Part shown: in pieces, positions 23,900-33,659 of the stretch
Numbering within the stretch: position 1 is the stretch's first letter
How the letters are laid out: each line of letters opens with the position of its first letter
DNA from: Psococerastis gibbosa
Lineage: Eukaryota > Arthropoda > Insecta > Psocodea > Psocidae
NCBI GenBank assembly: GCA_963971405.1
Contig: OZ020491.1
Location: forward strand, 1,680,910 to 1,744,909
Direction: 5' to 3'
Length of the DNA: 64,000 bases
The notes under the pieces: generated by a model
What the model was told of the DNA's origin: nothing
What the model saw: the letters and a program-made list of their open reading frames with translations, nothing else
The model's database searches: none
Program-made: the position numbers and the translations under genes

Positions 23900-24560
23900 A
23901 TTGTCACATACCGCTCTTCTTTTTAAAGCAATGAAGTTATTGCCACTTCACTCCTTACATAAAAAAATAATTTTACTTTATGTCAAAAAATATTTAGGGT
24001 CTTCCCTAATAAAAACCGCTACCCGTAATACTAGAAACGCTGCGCTCGGGCTTGTCAGTCTCCCCAGCTACATAAAAACTACGTCTAGACGGAGCTTTTG
24101 GTACCAAGCAAATGTCACATAATATAATGCTTTTCAAAAGACTGCCGGGGGTGCTAGGGCTTTAAATAAAAAACATATTACTGACTACTGTGAGTCATTA
24201 CCGATGGCAAACGTAAATTTATTAAAACATTAGCTATAATGAATCCAATAGACTACCTTTTATAAGATTACCATTTTTAAATAATAAAGACTTAGTTAAG
24301 ATATATAGGAATGATATGTATTGGCAGGTAGTATTACTTTTTATTTTTATCATTACTTACCAACAAGATAACTTGTATACAACTTATTTCTTTAATCTTC
24401 ACAATATTGTTTACTGCTTTATAATTGTAATTGTACAATAGTTATGTATCACACATGTAAATTATGATAAGCATAGTTAAGTAAGTTAAGTTAATTTGCA
24501 TATTATTGGACTTTTTGTCTGTTGCAAATAAACGCTTATTTATTTATTTATTTATTATTG
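23900..24560 (+). pseudogene. LINE 3' end: ORF2 tail, UTR and TTTA tail
   Basis: The plus frame runs LHSLHKKIILLYVKKYL, then TRNTRNAALGL, then RRSFWYQANVT and a stop; YNAFQKTAG follows in the same frame after that stop. TR...P...RSFxYxA...WN is the usual LINE terminal module, so the stop at about 24120 is internal. The 3' UTR runs to a (TTTA)n tail at 24538-24556 and is repeated, inverted, at 1-171. Confidence 0.65.
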
Positions 24561-24837
24561 TGGTATACAAGGGCCACACTGGAGTATACAAGAGGCACTG
24601 CTGCCAGTTAATGCTGCTGCCTACTTAATTTGCAGATTATATATAATAACTATAGGGTATAAGTAAGTATAGGTGTATTATTGTATGTATTACGTCATTA
24701 ATTAATTTTGTCAACTTGTAGGTAGGTACCCCGTACACCATCAGGTTAAGGGGGCCTACAAAATAATTTGTTATGTCAATCATGTTGGAAATACACGAAT
24801 TGTTATTATTATAATTATAATTATTATTATTATTTAC

Positions 24838-24925
24838 ACAGGTTATTTGTATTATAAGGGTATAATTGTTAATTTATAAATATATTCCTTCGGCGCAGGG
24901 GAGTACCGGCCGAAGAAGAAGAAGA
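24838..24925 (-). repeat. LINE 3' UTR block, inverse of 14.74 kb
   Basis: Reverse complement of 14735-14815, ending in GAAGAAGAAGAAG. It is a short 3' fragment of the same LINE. Confidence 0.75.
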
Positions 24926-25789
24926 AAAAAAATTTGTCGTATGATCCCTCAGATTCAGAGGTCAGGATGAATCTGAGGTACCATATAACATCTGATAATT
25001 CTAAAAGGAACTTACCCTATGCAAAGAGAAGATCGGATTGATTGATCTCAGATGTATTGATGGAAATCGTATAGGCCTCCATGTCCACCCCTGGACTTCT
25101 TGGGCAACCCCGGGCCTGGCTCGTGCCATTACTTGTCTTCAATAATTGACCATTTTTGTTTTCAATTTTTTTCCAATTTGTAAGTTTGCCCGCTGTCTTT
25201 CTTTTAATTTTACAATCTACAAGACATTTCATGATTTAAATTATGAGATAATTCGTTTGTTCTCAAGAAATTAATTATTTATCACATCCAGACGACGCCA
25301 TTGATTAATTTTAGTTTGTTATTGGCGTGATTTTACTCTATTTTAACATGCGGAAGTTAAAATGGACAATGACATAGAGTAAAGAAAAATCTCATCAATT
25401 ATTGAAGAAAAAGTGACAAGTGGAATAGCCGCCTTATCAATACAGCATTTTTCGCAGTGAATCGTCCCGTCGTATAGCTCGTGAAGCAGTACCGGATCTA
25501 CAATAGTAGCCTAAGTTGAAGATGCCATCAAATAAATATTGTAAATGCCAATGCGTCATCTTACGACAGCGGTTCGAAGAAAGTCAGAACAAGTTAAAGT
25601 TTACCCGGTAGGTGTTTAAAGAGCAATTTATTTGGGAATGAATGGCCCCGCAATATTGCATAAGGACATTCCTGTGGGTGGCCAGGCGCATTCCAGGTAC
25701 GTTCGTAGAGATTGGTTCGCTGACAAATTTGGAGGCACACGAAGACCGTCAGGCTTAAGGGAGTGGGCGGCCGCCGACTTTTATCACTT

Positions 25790-25950
25790 CTTCTTCTTCT
25801 TCTGGCACTACAGCCCTTGATGAGCTTTGGCCTGCTCGACAACCCTCCTCCAGTCATCTCGGTTTTGTACAACGCTCCACCATCTATTGACCCTCAACTG
25901 GCGAAAGTCAGTCCAGTTTCCTTCCAGCGTTGTCGAGGCGTCGACTGTTA
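25790..25950 (-). pseudogene. LINE ORF2 tail relic
   Basis: On minus the frame reads LEGNWTDFRQL, then RDDWRRVVEQAKAHQGL and a stop, followed by a GAA run. It is the same C-terminal module as the relics at 19.5-19.8 kb and is preceded by decayed sequence. Confidence 0.65.
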
Positions 25951-26857
25951 TCACACAAGTACAATAGTATCACACCACAGACCTTCAGGGGCTACAGGCC
26001 TTCAAGAGAAGAGAGTTGAGCCCTCCTTAAATTTCTTCTATCACGTTTTTTCCAATTCAATTCCATTCCAATCTTGGCGGCTTCGTTTAATCTACTATAT
26101 TATATATACGTGCTTCCTCCTGGTGGAATCGGACATAAAAAAATAATGCCCTATAATAGGCCTATGGGTTTCCAATGACCTTTCCAGACAACACTCACAC
26201 CGGAGCAACAATTGTAAGGCATATGGTACAATACTAACGTTTTCACATCCAGGTGAAGACGCAAAAAAGGTAAAGGTAAATATATTATATATACGTAGTT
26301 GGGGGGGTTTTCAGTAAGTTTTGAGACTGCAAACTGTATGTTTATAATATACAGTAGGCTATATAAAATATTCCAATAATTTAAAAATTACAATGTTGAA
26401 CGTACTGCAAAGTGCAAACCCAACACCTAGCTAATGTACTATACTATTGTGAGCATCTTAATATACAATTCAAAAGAAATAATTCGCCTTGTGGCAATGC
26501 AACGCACTACACGCATCATATCTTTCGACGATAGACAATAGCGCTTACTGGCGTTTACTGGTCTTGGAAACTGTGCTCGAAAATTGTAGAATGGGTAATA
26601 ATAACAAGGTTGCATAACTATCAAATTGCCGGAGATCCCGACAAATGGTCATGCCGTGGCCTCTAGCGCTGGTTTAGAGAAACAATAGTTACATAACTGA
26701 CCGCTAGATGACAGAGAGTAAAGACCATGATGCAAGTCGGTCATGCCCGCAACATCTAGCGCTAGTCGGTAAAAACAACTGTTTTAAAATCATACGCTAG
26801 ATGACGTAAACCCTTATGTTAATTGACCACATAAATAACGAAATAACGATGCATTTT

Positions 26858-27709
26858 TGCTTTCCAATTTATACGTAGTATAACGAGAGCTTTGTGATGG
26901 TCGAAATTTTCGATTCGGAGATTTCAACGGATTTAAACGTTTTCAGGAACCCAAAAAACTGGTTTTTACGAAATGGCTGTCTGTCAGTTCATCGATTTCC
27001 GGGCAAACTACTCGGTCAATTTTTATGAAATTTAGCATGTAGGCTAGGTTGACAAAAATCATACCTCGGGATCGTTTTTATTTTATTTTGGGACAATTCA
27101 ATTTGGGGGGTTTTATTCTAAAAAAACTCATAAAAAACGTCTAAAAAAATTATTTCTCAAAAAAGGCTCCAAAGATTTCTTTTAAATTCACATAACGTAC
27201 AGTATATTGTAGTCGTTATTTATTTTGACAAAATACGGGGGGTCGCTTGCCCCTTGATAGTTTGCTTCTGGGGGTAAAAAAATAAAAATAACTAAATTTG
27301 AATGAAAAACGACTAAAAAATAATTTTTCTGCGAAACCTTTCTATCGATGATTTCTACCTTCAGGCATGTTTTAGGTGGTAAATTGAGTAACAAAACCGA
27401 AAAGCTTGCTTTCCCAAAAAACTATTTGGTTTTGCACAAAAAATTATTTTTTGAAAAAAATGATAGAAAATTCACGCTCAAATGCATTGCGTGCCCTGCC
27501 ATTATTGCTGTGTGGTAATTAATGTGTTGGTCTGACCTATCTAGAATTAATCTCACTTCCAGTGACGTCAGGTGGACAACCCCCCCCCCCCCCCCTACTG
27601 AGATATTGGAAATGTAACCACTGGAAAATTATTTACCATGAAATTTTATTCTCTATCTACTAATGTTGATAAATTGGAATGCATGTTCGAGTAAACTCGG
27701 ACTGGTTCC
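26858..27709 (-). mobile_element. ~850-bp dispersed repeat, copy 2
   Basis: Same orientation and layout as the copy at 3138-3988, with TTGCTTTCCAATTTAT at the left, a poly-C run near 27581, and GATAAATTGGAATGCATG plus the outer GTTCGAGTAAACTCGGAC block at the right. It ends 150 bp before the final exon of the minus-strand receptor gene and so lies in its 3' flank. Confidence 0.75.
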
Positions 27710-27742
27710 TTAGAATGATGTAGGCCTTTCCGTATTTAAAAT

Positions 27743-27748
27743 TTTATT
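27743..27748 (-). promoter_or_regulatory. Candidate poly(A) signal of the LRR receptor gene
   Basis: AATAAA on the minus strand, about 115 bp beyond the stop codon at 27860-27862. Position and sequence fit, but the region is AT-rich and chance matches are common. Confidence 0.35.
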
Positions 27749-27859
27749 TTCTCTCCGATCCAAAGCAGGTTGGTTGCCTATGCAGATCATAGAATAAATA
27801 TTTACTGATGCAGAAAGACTATTACAAAGCAGTTTTTTTATAACTTAAATTATAATAAA

Positions 27860-28039
27860 TTATGGCATTTTAGTGACAATCCATGGTAATCTGCCCGATT
27901 TTTTGAAGTTCCAGTAGTCGTAGAGGAGTTTTCCAAGGACCAGCACGATGAGACAGGCCAATATGCCACTGACTATGTCCAGGGGATTTACCCACGACTC
28001 GGGATCGTAGCATATCGAATTTCTCGCTAGCTCCATGAT
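27860..28039 (-). CDS. LRR receptor gene, last exon: membrane helix and tail
   Basis: The 3' splice site TTTTGTTCAG precedes ATC ATG GAG, and the frame (phase 0) continues from the exon at 34673. It encodes 59 residues and a TAA stop. A short juxtamembrane part with one Cys and PESW leads to a hydrophobic helix (IVSGILACLIVLVLGKLLY). A basic tail follows, ending SGRLPWIVTKMP. The tail is about 15-20 residues, with no TIR domain, so this is not a Toll receptor although the ectodomain plan is similar. A gypsy element starts 85 bp upstream of this exon in gene direction. Confidence 0.85.
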   Translation of the reverse strand: MMELARNSICYDPESWVNPLDIVSGILACLIVLVLGKLLYDYWNFKKSGRLPWIVTKMP

Positions 28040-28124
28040 CTGAACAAAATAAACAATAAAAAATGATGTTAAAAAGTTCAAAGTTTTGCACTGTTCCCTA
28101 GCCATAATTTTGCAGGAGAGATTC

Positions 28125-28280
28125 TGTAATAGAAAGTTGGCATGGCAACGATATGCGCAAGTAGTCGTCGCGGCGTGGGCATTTTGGATGCATTGAGAAT
28201 GTCGATTTCAAGAATTAAATAAAGACTCTTTTAAATGAATACTTGTTATTATTGTGTAAAGGAACATGTAAATCATGACA
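28125..28280 (+). repeat. 5' LTR of the gypsy element
   Basis: Begins TGTAATAG and ends CATGACA, so it has TG...CA termini. It is identical to the 3' LTR except for an A/C difference in the AATTAAATxAAGAC stretch. At 156 bp it is short for a gypsy LTR. Confidence 0.95.
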
Positions 28281-28293
28281 TGGTGTCAGAAGT
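28281..28293 (+). promoter_or_regulatory. Primer binding site, tRNA-Leu type
   Basis: TGGTGTCAGAAGT follows the 5' LTR directly. From memory, its complement matches the 3' end of many leucine tRNAs (…ACACCA). It primes minus-strand DNA synthesis in elements of this type. Confidence 0.7.
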
Positions 28294-28311
28294 TTAACTA
28301 GCAACAGCAAG

Positions 28312-30564
28312 ATGTCTTTTAAGCCGCCTGTGGCAATTGATTTTGCCGGTGGGAGCAGCCTGGATCTGGACACGCAATGGCGGAAGTTCAAGATGAGCTT
28401 GGAAGTTTATTTTGAAGCCTCAGAATTGGTCAAAGCTTCAGACAAAAGGAAAGTAAATATCCTGCTCAATCTATTGGGGACGGAAGGTCAAGATCTATTT
28501 CAATCCTTCAATTTTGCAAGTGATAAGGAAAAATATGAATTTGACACAGTTGTGCTAAAATTTGATGCGCACTTTCTTAAAACAAAAAACATTGTGTATG
28601 AACGTTATAAATTATTTTCAAGGAAACAAAAAGATGATGAAAGTTTCGAAAAATTCTATATTGAAATAAGGAAATTGGTAAAAAATTGTGAATTGGGCAC
28701 TCTCGAAGATGAACTAATACTGTGTGTTCTCATAATGGGGCTGAATGACCAACAAATAAGGGAGACATTACTTCGTAAACCAAATTTGAAATTACGTGAA
28801 GCCATGGATTACGTTAAGGCGGTAGAAGCAGGGCGTTACCAGGCTTCATCAATGGCTAACCCCTCAGTACTGCGGGTTGAAGAAATTCCTCCGATACAGA
28901 ATCGGGCAATAAAGAGCTGTAAATTCTGCGCCGGATCTCATCCTCTCAGGAAGTGCCCAGCATACGGGAAATCGTGTTTTTTGTGCTCAGGGCTAAACCA
29001 TTTCTCCTCATGTTGTCCTAAGAAGCAGAAGCGAGTAACAGAACGACGCAAAGCTAACGAGTTGGTAGTGACCACAAGCGACAGCGAAGTTAATGACTGT
29101 GAGTTAATTAATGATATTGGTACTATTTTCGTACATGAAACAAAAGAAACTTGTAAGGGTTCAGGCAGTTGCAAGTCAGTTTGGTACAGGAATGTTGTAA
29201 TACAGGGCAGATTAGTACGAATGAAACTTGATACAGGAAGTCAAGTAAATATTTTACCCTTAAAAATATTTCGTCAGATAAACAAAAACACTGATCTGAA
29301 GCCAACTAATGTAGTTTTGGTTGCCTTTGGAAATTTTAAAGTTCGTGCATTAGGTACTCAATCACTGCTCTGCCGCAAATCAGATGATGACGCATACACC
29401 AGGCATATATTTCATATTGTTGATTTTGACACTGAGCCGCTGTTGGGTCTTGAATCATGCTCATCGTTAAATTTCATCAAACTAGTTGATCATATTAATA
29501 CATCAGACCTGCCATTGCCTGCATCCATTGCACAATACGAAGATGTGTTTAAAGGTATAGGTTGTTACCCTGGGACGCACAAAATTAAGTTGGATCAAAA
29601 TATTACACCGAAAATTTGTCCCGCGAGAAGAGTACCAGTACTACTCAAAGATAGGCTTAAGGCCACCTTAAATGAACTTGAACAAAATAAAATTATTTGT
29701 AAAATTGAGAAACCTACACAGTGGTTAAGTCCGTTGGTTATTGTAGAAAAGAAAAACGGTGCATTGCGTCTTTGCATAGACCCAAAGCAACTGAATAAGG
29801 CTATACGTAGGGAGCATTTTCAGACACCTACAATAGATGAAATAATTCCACAAATGCATGGGAAAACCCTATTTTCCGTCATAGACATGAAGGACGGATT
29901 TTTTCATATTAAGTTAGATAATGAGAGTTCTGATTTATGTGCCTTTGGGACTCCATTTGGTCGTTACAAATTCCTTCGAATGCCCAATGGCATATCAAGC
30001 GCACCCGAGGTATTTATGAGAAAAAATTATGAAATTTTTGGGAACATTGAAGGGACTACCATATATTATGATGATCTAATTATTTCTGGGGAAAATGAAG
30101 AAGATCATGATATTAAGTTTAGACAAGTAATGGAAATGGCCAAGAAATATAATGTGAAGTTCAATAGAAATAAGTTAAAGTATAAGATGACAGAAGTACG
30201 CTATTTGGGTCATATTTTTTCAAATGACGGACTTAAGGTGGACCCAGAGCGCACCCAGGCAATTGTTAATTTCACAGAACCAAGCGGAAAAGAGGATCTG
30301 AAAAGGTTCCTTGGAATGATAGCATACATAGGCAGATTCGTACCTAACTTGTCTAAAAAAACGCAAATACTAAGAGATCTTTTAAAAAAAGAATCTGTTT
30401 GGGTTTGGGACGCTAACCATTCAAGGGCATTTTGTGATTTAAAAGATTCGATTGTAAAGGCAACCATCCTGAGTTATTTTGATCCTAAAAAAAATGTAGT
30501 CATCCAATGTGACTCGAGCAAGAATGGTTTAGGAGCATCATTGCCAGTAGATTTTTGCCAGTAG
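28312..30564 (+). CDS. gypsy Gag-protease-reverse transcriptase (frame 1)
   Basis: A 750-codon frame starting at the ATG at 28312. The Gag part (about residues 1-190) is followed by two zinc knuckles near residues 203-230 (CxxCxxxHxxxxC and CxxCxxxxHxxxxC), then an aspartic protease with LDTGSQVN near residue 307. The reverse transcriptase has IDMKDGFFHIKL, FGRYKFLRMPNGISSAP and the catalytic YYDD near residue 583. The RNase H begins (QCDSSKNGLGAS) and the frame stops soon after. Gag and Pol share one frame, without the usual frameshift. The stop is due to a length change in the T run at 30552-30556. Confidence 0.92.
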   Translation: MSFKPPVAIDFAGGSSLDLDTQWRKFKMSLEVYFEASELVKASDKRKVNILLNLLGTEGQDLFQSFNFASDKEKYEFDTVVLKFDAHFLKTKNIVYERYKLFSRKQKDDESFEKFYIEIRKLVKNCELGTLEDELILCVLIMGLNDQQIRETLLRKPNLKLREAMDYVKAVEAGRYQASSMANPSVLRVEEIPPIQNRAIKSCKFCAGSHPLRKCPAYGKSCFLCSGLNHFSSCCPKKQKRVTERRKANELVVTTSDSEVNDCELINDIGTIFVHETKETCKGSGSCKSVWYRNVVIQGRLVRMKLDTGSQVNILPLKIFRQINKNTDLKPTNVVLVAFGNFKVRALGTQSLLCRKSDDDAYTRHIFHIVDFDTEPLLGLESCSSLNFIKLVDHINTSDLPLPASIAQYEDVFKGIGCYPGTHKIKLDQNITPKICPARRVPVLLKDRLKATLNELEQNKIICKIEKPTQWLSPLVIVEKKNGALRLCIDPKQLNKAIRREHFQTPTIDEIIPQMHGKTLFSVIDMKDGFFHIKLDNESSDLCAFGTPFGRYKFLRMPNGISSAPEVFMRKNYEIFGNIEGTTIYYDDLIISGENEEDHDIKFRQVMEMAKKYNVKFNRNKLKYKMTEVRYLGHIFSNDGLKVDPERTQAIVNFTEPSGKEDLKRFLGMIAYIGRFVPNLSKKTQILRDLLKKESVWVWDANHSRAFCDLKDSIVKATILSYFDPKKNVVIQCDSSKNGLGASLPVDFCQ

Positions 30565-32134
30565 ATCATTAACGAAGTGTGAGGAGGGGTACGCCCAAAT
30601 TGAAAAGGAACTACTGGCGATTGTTTTTGCAACTGAGCGTTTTCACTATTACATTTACGGTAAAGACGGAGTCGAAGTACATTCGGATCATCGACCTTTA
30701 GTTTCCATCGTGAATAATAAGTTAATTTCTGAATCAACATCGCGTATACAGAGAATGCTGATGAAACTCCTTAAATATTCCCTTCAAATTGTTTACGTAC
30801 CGGGAAAACAATTACACGTTGCAGATCCTCTGTCTAGGGCAGCACCACCATGTTTACCAGGGGAACACACAGAATTAGAGTATTTTGTCCATTTAGCCTC
30901 AAAATACCTCTCTGTGTCAGAGGAAAGGAGGCAACAAATGGTCGAAGAAACTGCTAAAGATCCTATCTTGAGCAAAGTCATTGCACTACATAACACTGGC
31001 TGGCCAAGCCATCATAGTCAAGTATCCGTGTCTTGTCGAGTTTATTTTAAACTTCAAACTGACCTGTCTGTTCACGATGGACTGCTATTTCACAAAGATG
31101 CTGTGGTCGTACCTAATGTACTTCGAAAAGAAATGCTGAATATAATTCACAAAAGTCACCAGGGCATCGAAAAATCAAAAGCATTGGCTAGGCACACTTT
31201 GTTTTGGCCTACAATGAACTCGGAAATACAACAAAAAGTAGAAAACTGTGTGACGTGCCAAACATTCGCTAATAAAAATGTAAGTGAACCACTGTTGCCA
31301 CATGTAATTCCTGACAGACCGTGGCAAAACATTTGTGCAGATATTGCTGAATTTGACAATAAGTCATTTTTAATTGTTAAAGACTACTATTCTAAGTGGA
31401 TTGAGTGTATTAGTTTGCATGGGAAAACGGCCGGGCATGTTATTAAAACACTGAAAGCAATATATGCAACCCATGGTATACCAGAGATTCTCATATGCGA
31501 TAATATGCCGTTCAACAGTGAAGAATTTGTACAATTTGCTCGTTCCTACGACTTTACAGTTAAGTTTTCCAGTCCCCGATATCCACAATCAAATGGTATG
31601 GCAGAGTCTGGAGTAAAACAGATAAAGGCAATGCTTAAAAAATGTAAAGAGGATGGTTCTGATTTTCTCCTCGCACTGCTGGAGTTTAGAAACACCCCCA
31701 TCACTGGCTCCTCTTTCTCTCCAGCACAATTATTATATAATCGCAGACTTAAGACTTGTGTTCCGACTGCTAATACTCTGTTAATGCCTAAGCTTAATGA
31801 CAGAGTCAGGGAAAACTTAACTAAAATTCAAAACAACCAAAAACGTTTTTTTGACAGGGGAACGAGGACCTTACCTTTGTTGCGTAGGGGCGATAGTGTG
31901 ATGGTAAGAAACGGTGAAAAATGGGAAAAGGGAAAAGTTGAAGAAGTTCTTAAGAGTTACCCTAGATCATTTCTAGTTAGGGTAGGCCCTGCCGTTTATC
32001 GGCGAAATAGAAAAGATTTGCGATATTTTAAAAACAATTGTAATGTGAATGATAATGTTTATGTCAATCCGGAAATCAATAACAGGCCGAAGAGGCATGT
32101 AAACCCCCCAGTTCGGTTCAAAGATTTTGTTTAA
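30551..32134 (+). CDS. gypsy RNase H end and integrase (frame 2)
   Basis: This frame is open from 30551, though its first ATG is at 30710. It starts inside the RNase H (ASRSLTKCEEGYAQIEKELL, then HSDHRPL) and continues through PLSRA. The integrase follows with its zinc finger (HKSHQG...CVTCQ) and the D-D-E core: D in ADIAEF, D in CDNMPF and E in GMAESGV. A basic C-terminal domain ends at 32134. In other Ty3/gypsy elements this is fused to the preceding frame, so here it is separated by the RNase H lesion and probably not made. Confidence 0.9.
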   Translation: MFASRSLTKCEEGYAQIEKELLAIVFATERFHYYIYGKDGVEVHSDHRPLVSIVNNKLISESTSRIQRMLMKLLKYSLQIVYVPGKQLHVADPLSRAAPPCLPGEHTELEYFVHLASKYLSVSEERRQQMVEETAKDPILSKVIALHNTGWPSHHSQVSVSCRVYFKLQTDLSVHDGLLFHKDAVVVPNVLRKEMLNIIHKSHQGIEKSKALARHTLFWPTMNSEIQQKVENCVTCQTFANKNVSEPLLPHVIPDRPWQNICADIAEFDNKSFLIVKDYYSKWIECISLHGKTAGHVIKTLKAIYATHGIPEILICDNMPFNSEEFVQFARSYDFTVKFSSPRYPQSNGMAESGVKQIKAMLKKCKEDGSDFLLALLEFRNTPITGSSFSPAQLLYNRRLKTCVPTANTLLMPKLNDRVRENLTKIQNNQKRFFDRGTRTLPLLRRGDSVMVRNGEKWEKGKVEEVLKSYPRSFLVRVGPAVYRRNRKDLRYFKNNCNVNDNVYVNPEINNRPKRHVNPPVRFKDFV

Positions 32135-32159
32135 TTTTTATTTAATTTAATAATATTGT

Positions 32160-32173
32160 TAAAGAAAGGAAGA
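32160..32173 (+). promoter_or_regulatory. Polypurine tract of the gypsy element
   Basis: A pure A/G run (AAAGAAAGGAAGA) directly before the 3' LTR, the expected plus-strand priming site. Confidence 0.85.
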
Positions 32174-32329
32174 TGTAATAGAAAGTTGGCATGGCAACGA
32201 TATGCGCAAGTAGTCGTCGCGGCGTGGGCATTTTGGATGCATTGAGAATGTCGATTTCAAGAATTAAATCAAGACTCTTTTAAATGAATACTTGTTATTA
32301 TTGTGTAAAGGAACATGTAAATCATGACA
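32174..32329 (+). repeat. 3' LTR of the gypsy element
   Basis: 156 bp, TG...CA, one difference from the 5' LTR, followed at once by the GATTC duplication. Confidence 0.95.
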
Positions 32330-32689
32330 GATTCTGTTACACTGCACAGAGGATTATGACATTATGCCTAACACTTAACAGACCAGTGTTCTGCCATAGT
32401 TGTAAGTATGAGGCGAATTCCCATTTTGGGGTCTCCCACAAGGGCGGATCCTGAGTTTCAGTCAGAGAGGGGCGCTTTTAAAGAAATTGGACCCCTTCTC
32501 TTTGCTGAGGCAATCGCAGTTCACTGTTAAACTGCAAACCGTAGATATCCATGTTGGGAGAAGAGTCCGGGCTTATCAACGAAATAACGTTCTTGACAGC
32601 CATTACTGAACACAATATTTGGTAAATAATGTGAATCTGGCGTTTATGAAACCAAACAATTTTTTTTTCACTGTTAAATAAATTAATAA

Positions 32690-32850
32690 ACAGATCTTGA
32701 CATTTTGGTGTTCTGTTACTAAGCCAACCTAGCGGAGTTGGGGCTATAAAACTCTCTCTTACACTCAACTAGGATGACCCGGGACCGCCTGCGTTACATG
32801 CCCTCCAAAACATGGCCAGAAAATGTAGCCAGTGTGGGAAGAAAATTTTC
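32690..32850 (-). mobile_element. tRNA-derived SINE, partial
   Basis: On minus it shows the SINE body with ATGTTTTGGAGGGCATGTAA and CTAGGTTGGCTTAGTAACAG and a tail. The head stops at CCCACACTGGCTACA, so the B box is lost. Confidence 0.7.
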
Positions 32851-33132
32851 AGGATTTTTAAGTGTTTGTGTCATTAGATGAAGGCGAATCGTTTGGTTGT
32901 GAAACAATCCGGTAGTTAGCATTGACGCAGATGGGAGTTGATAATTAATTTAGTTTAGGAAATAACTCAAACCCAGGAAGTGATTTGTTGTTCCCCAAAG
33001 AGCTGACTCAAGTAGCCTATTACATAAATAATTAGATTACTCGTGACTTCGTGATATTTCATTTTAATAAACAAAAAATAACAAAAACTTTTTTTAGAAA
33101 AACTTGTTATAACAACCCGAATTAGTAAAACC

Positions 33133-33300
33133 CAAATAATCGTTAAGAAATTAACTTTGTCTAAGAAACCCACTTGTGTTAGTATAAAACCCTGAGCGCT
33201 TTCGGCAAGAACTGCCATCTACAGAGGGAAACCCACTAGCACAGTTACACCTTATCTGCGATTTGAGACTTGCTCAACTCGAGGAGAAGATGCAAATGTG
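33133..33300 (+). repeat. ~180-bp dispersed repeat, copy 2
   Basis: Second copy of the 20228-20420 repeat, same orientation, sharing CACTAGCACAGTTACACCTT. Confidence 0.7.
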
Positions 33301-33659
33301 ACTAGGGAGAGGAAACCTTGGTTTATATAGGACTGGGAGCGGGGGAGGAGGGGGTGGGAGGGGGCGTGGCTGGTTACCTATTCCTAACCTACTAGCTAGA
33401 TCTATTAGAGGGGATGATTGTGTGAATGTTATGTCGTTTGTTAATTTTTCCCTATTGTGTAGAGCTCTCTTGATTTCAACATTTTCAAAAAAATTTAAAG
33501 TGTAACTTTTCTTTATATTGTGTAGGGCTGTCCAATTGTAATAGCCTATTACACTACACTGTTTCAAAAAGTGAATGAGCATAAATCTAGGCTGTAACTA
33601 AATTGAAGACAATGTCCATTTTATTTCTGCAGAATTAGGCCTAGTAGTAGTATGATATT

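Larger units (their letters stand above)
23796..25436. mobile_element. Foldback MITE (TAAGGCGGC family) split by a LINE
   Basis: The left end is TTAGGCGGCTATTCCACTTG and the right end the inverse, CAAGTGGAATAGCCGCCTTA. Inner arms match too (TTCTTCAAT, ATGACATTGxCxG, ACTCTATxxxATTGTC). The interior at 25256-25400 is MITE-like, but 23880-24925 holds LINE-derived sequence. The outer 1.6 kb is therefore best read as a small MITE that received later insertions. Confidence 0.6.
28125..32329 (+). mobile_element. Ty3/gypsy LTR retrotransposon, nearly complete
   Basis: A 4205-bp element with 156-bp LTRs that differ at one position, flanked by the 5-bp duplication GATTC (28120-28124 and 32330-32334). 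The order is LTR, primer site, gag with zinc knuckles, protease, reverse transcriptase, RNase H, integrase, polypurine tract, LTR. The order RT-RH-IN defines Ty3/gypsy. Near-identical LTRs indicate a young insertion. One frame break in RNase H makes this copy unlikely to be autonomous. It is antisense to the host LRR gene and entirely within its last intron. Confidence 0.95.
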
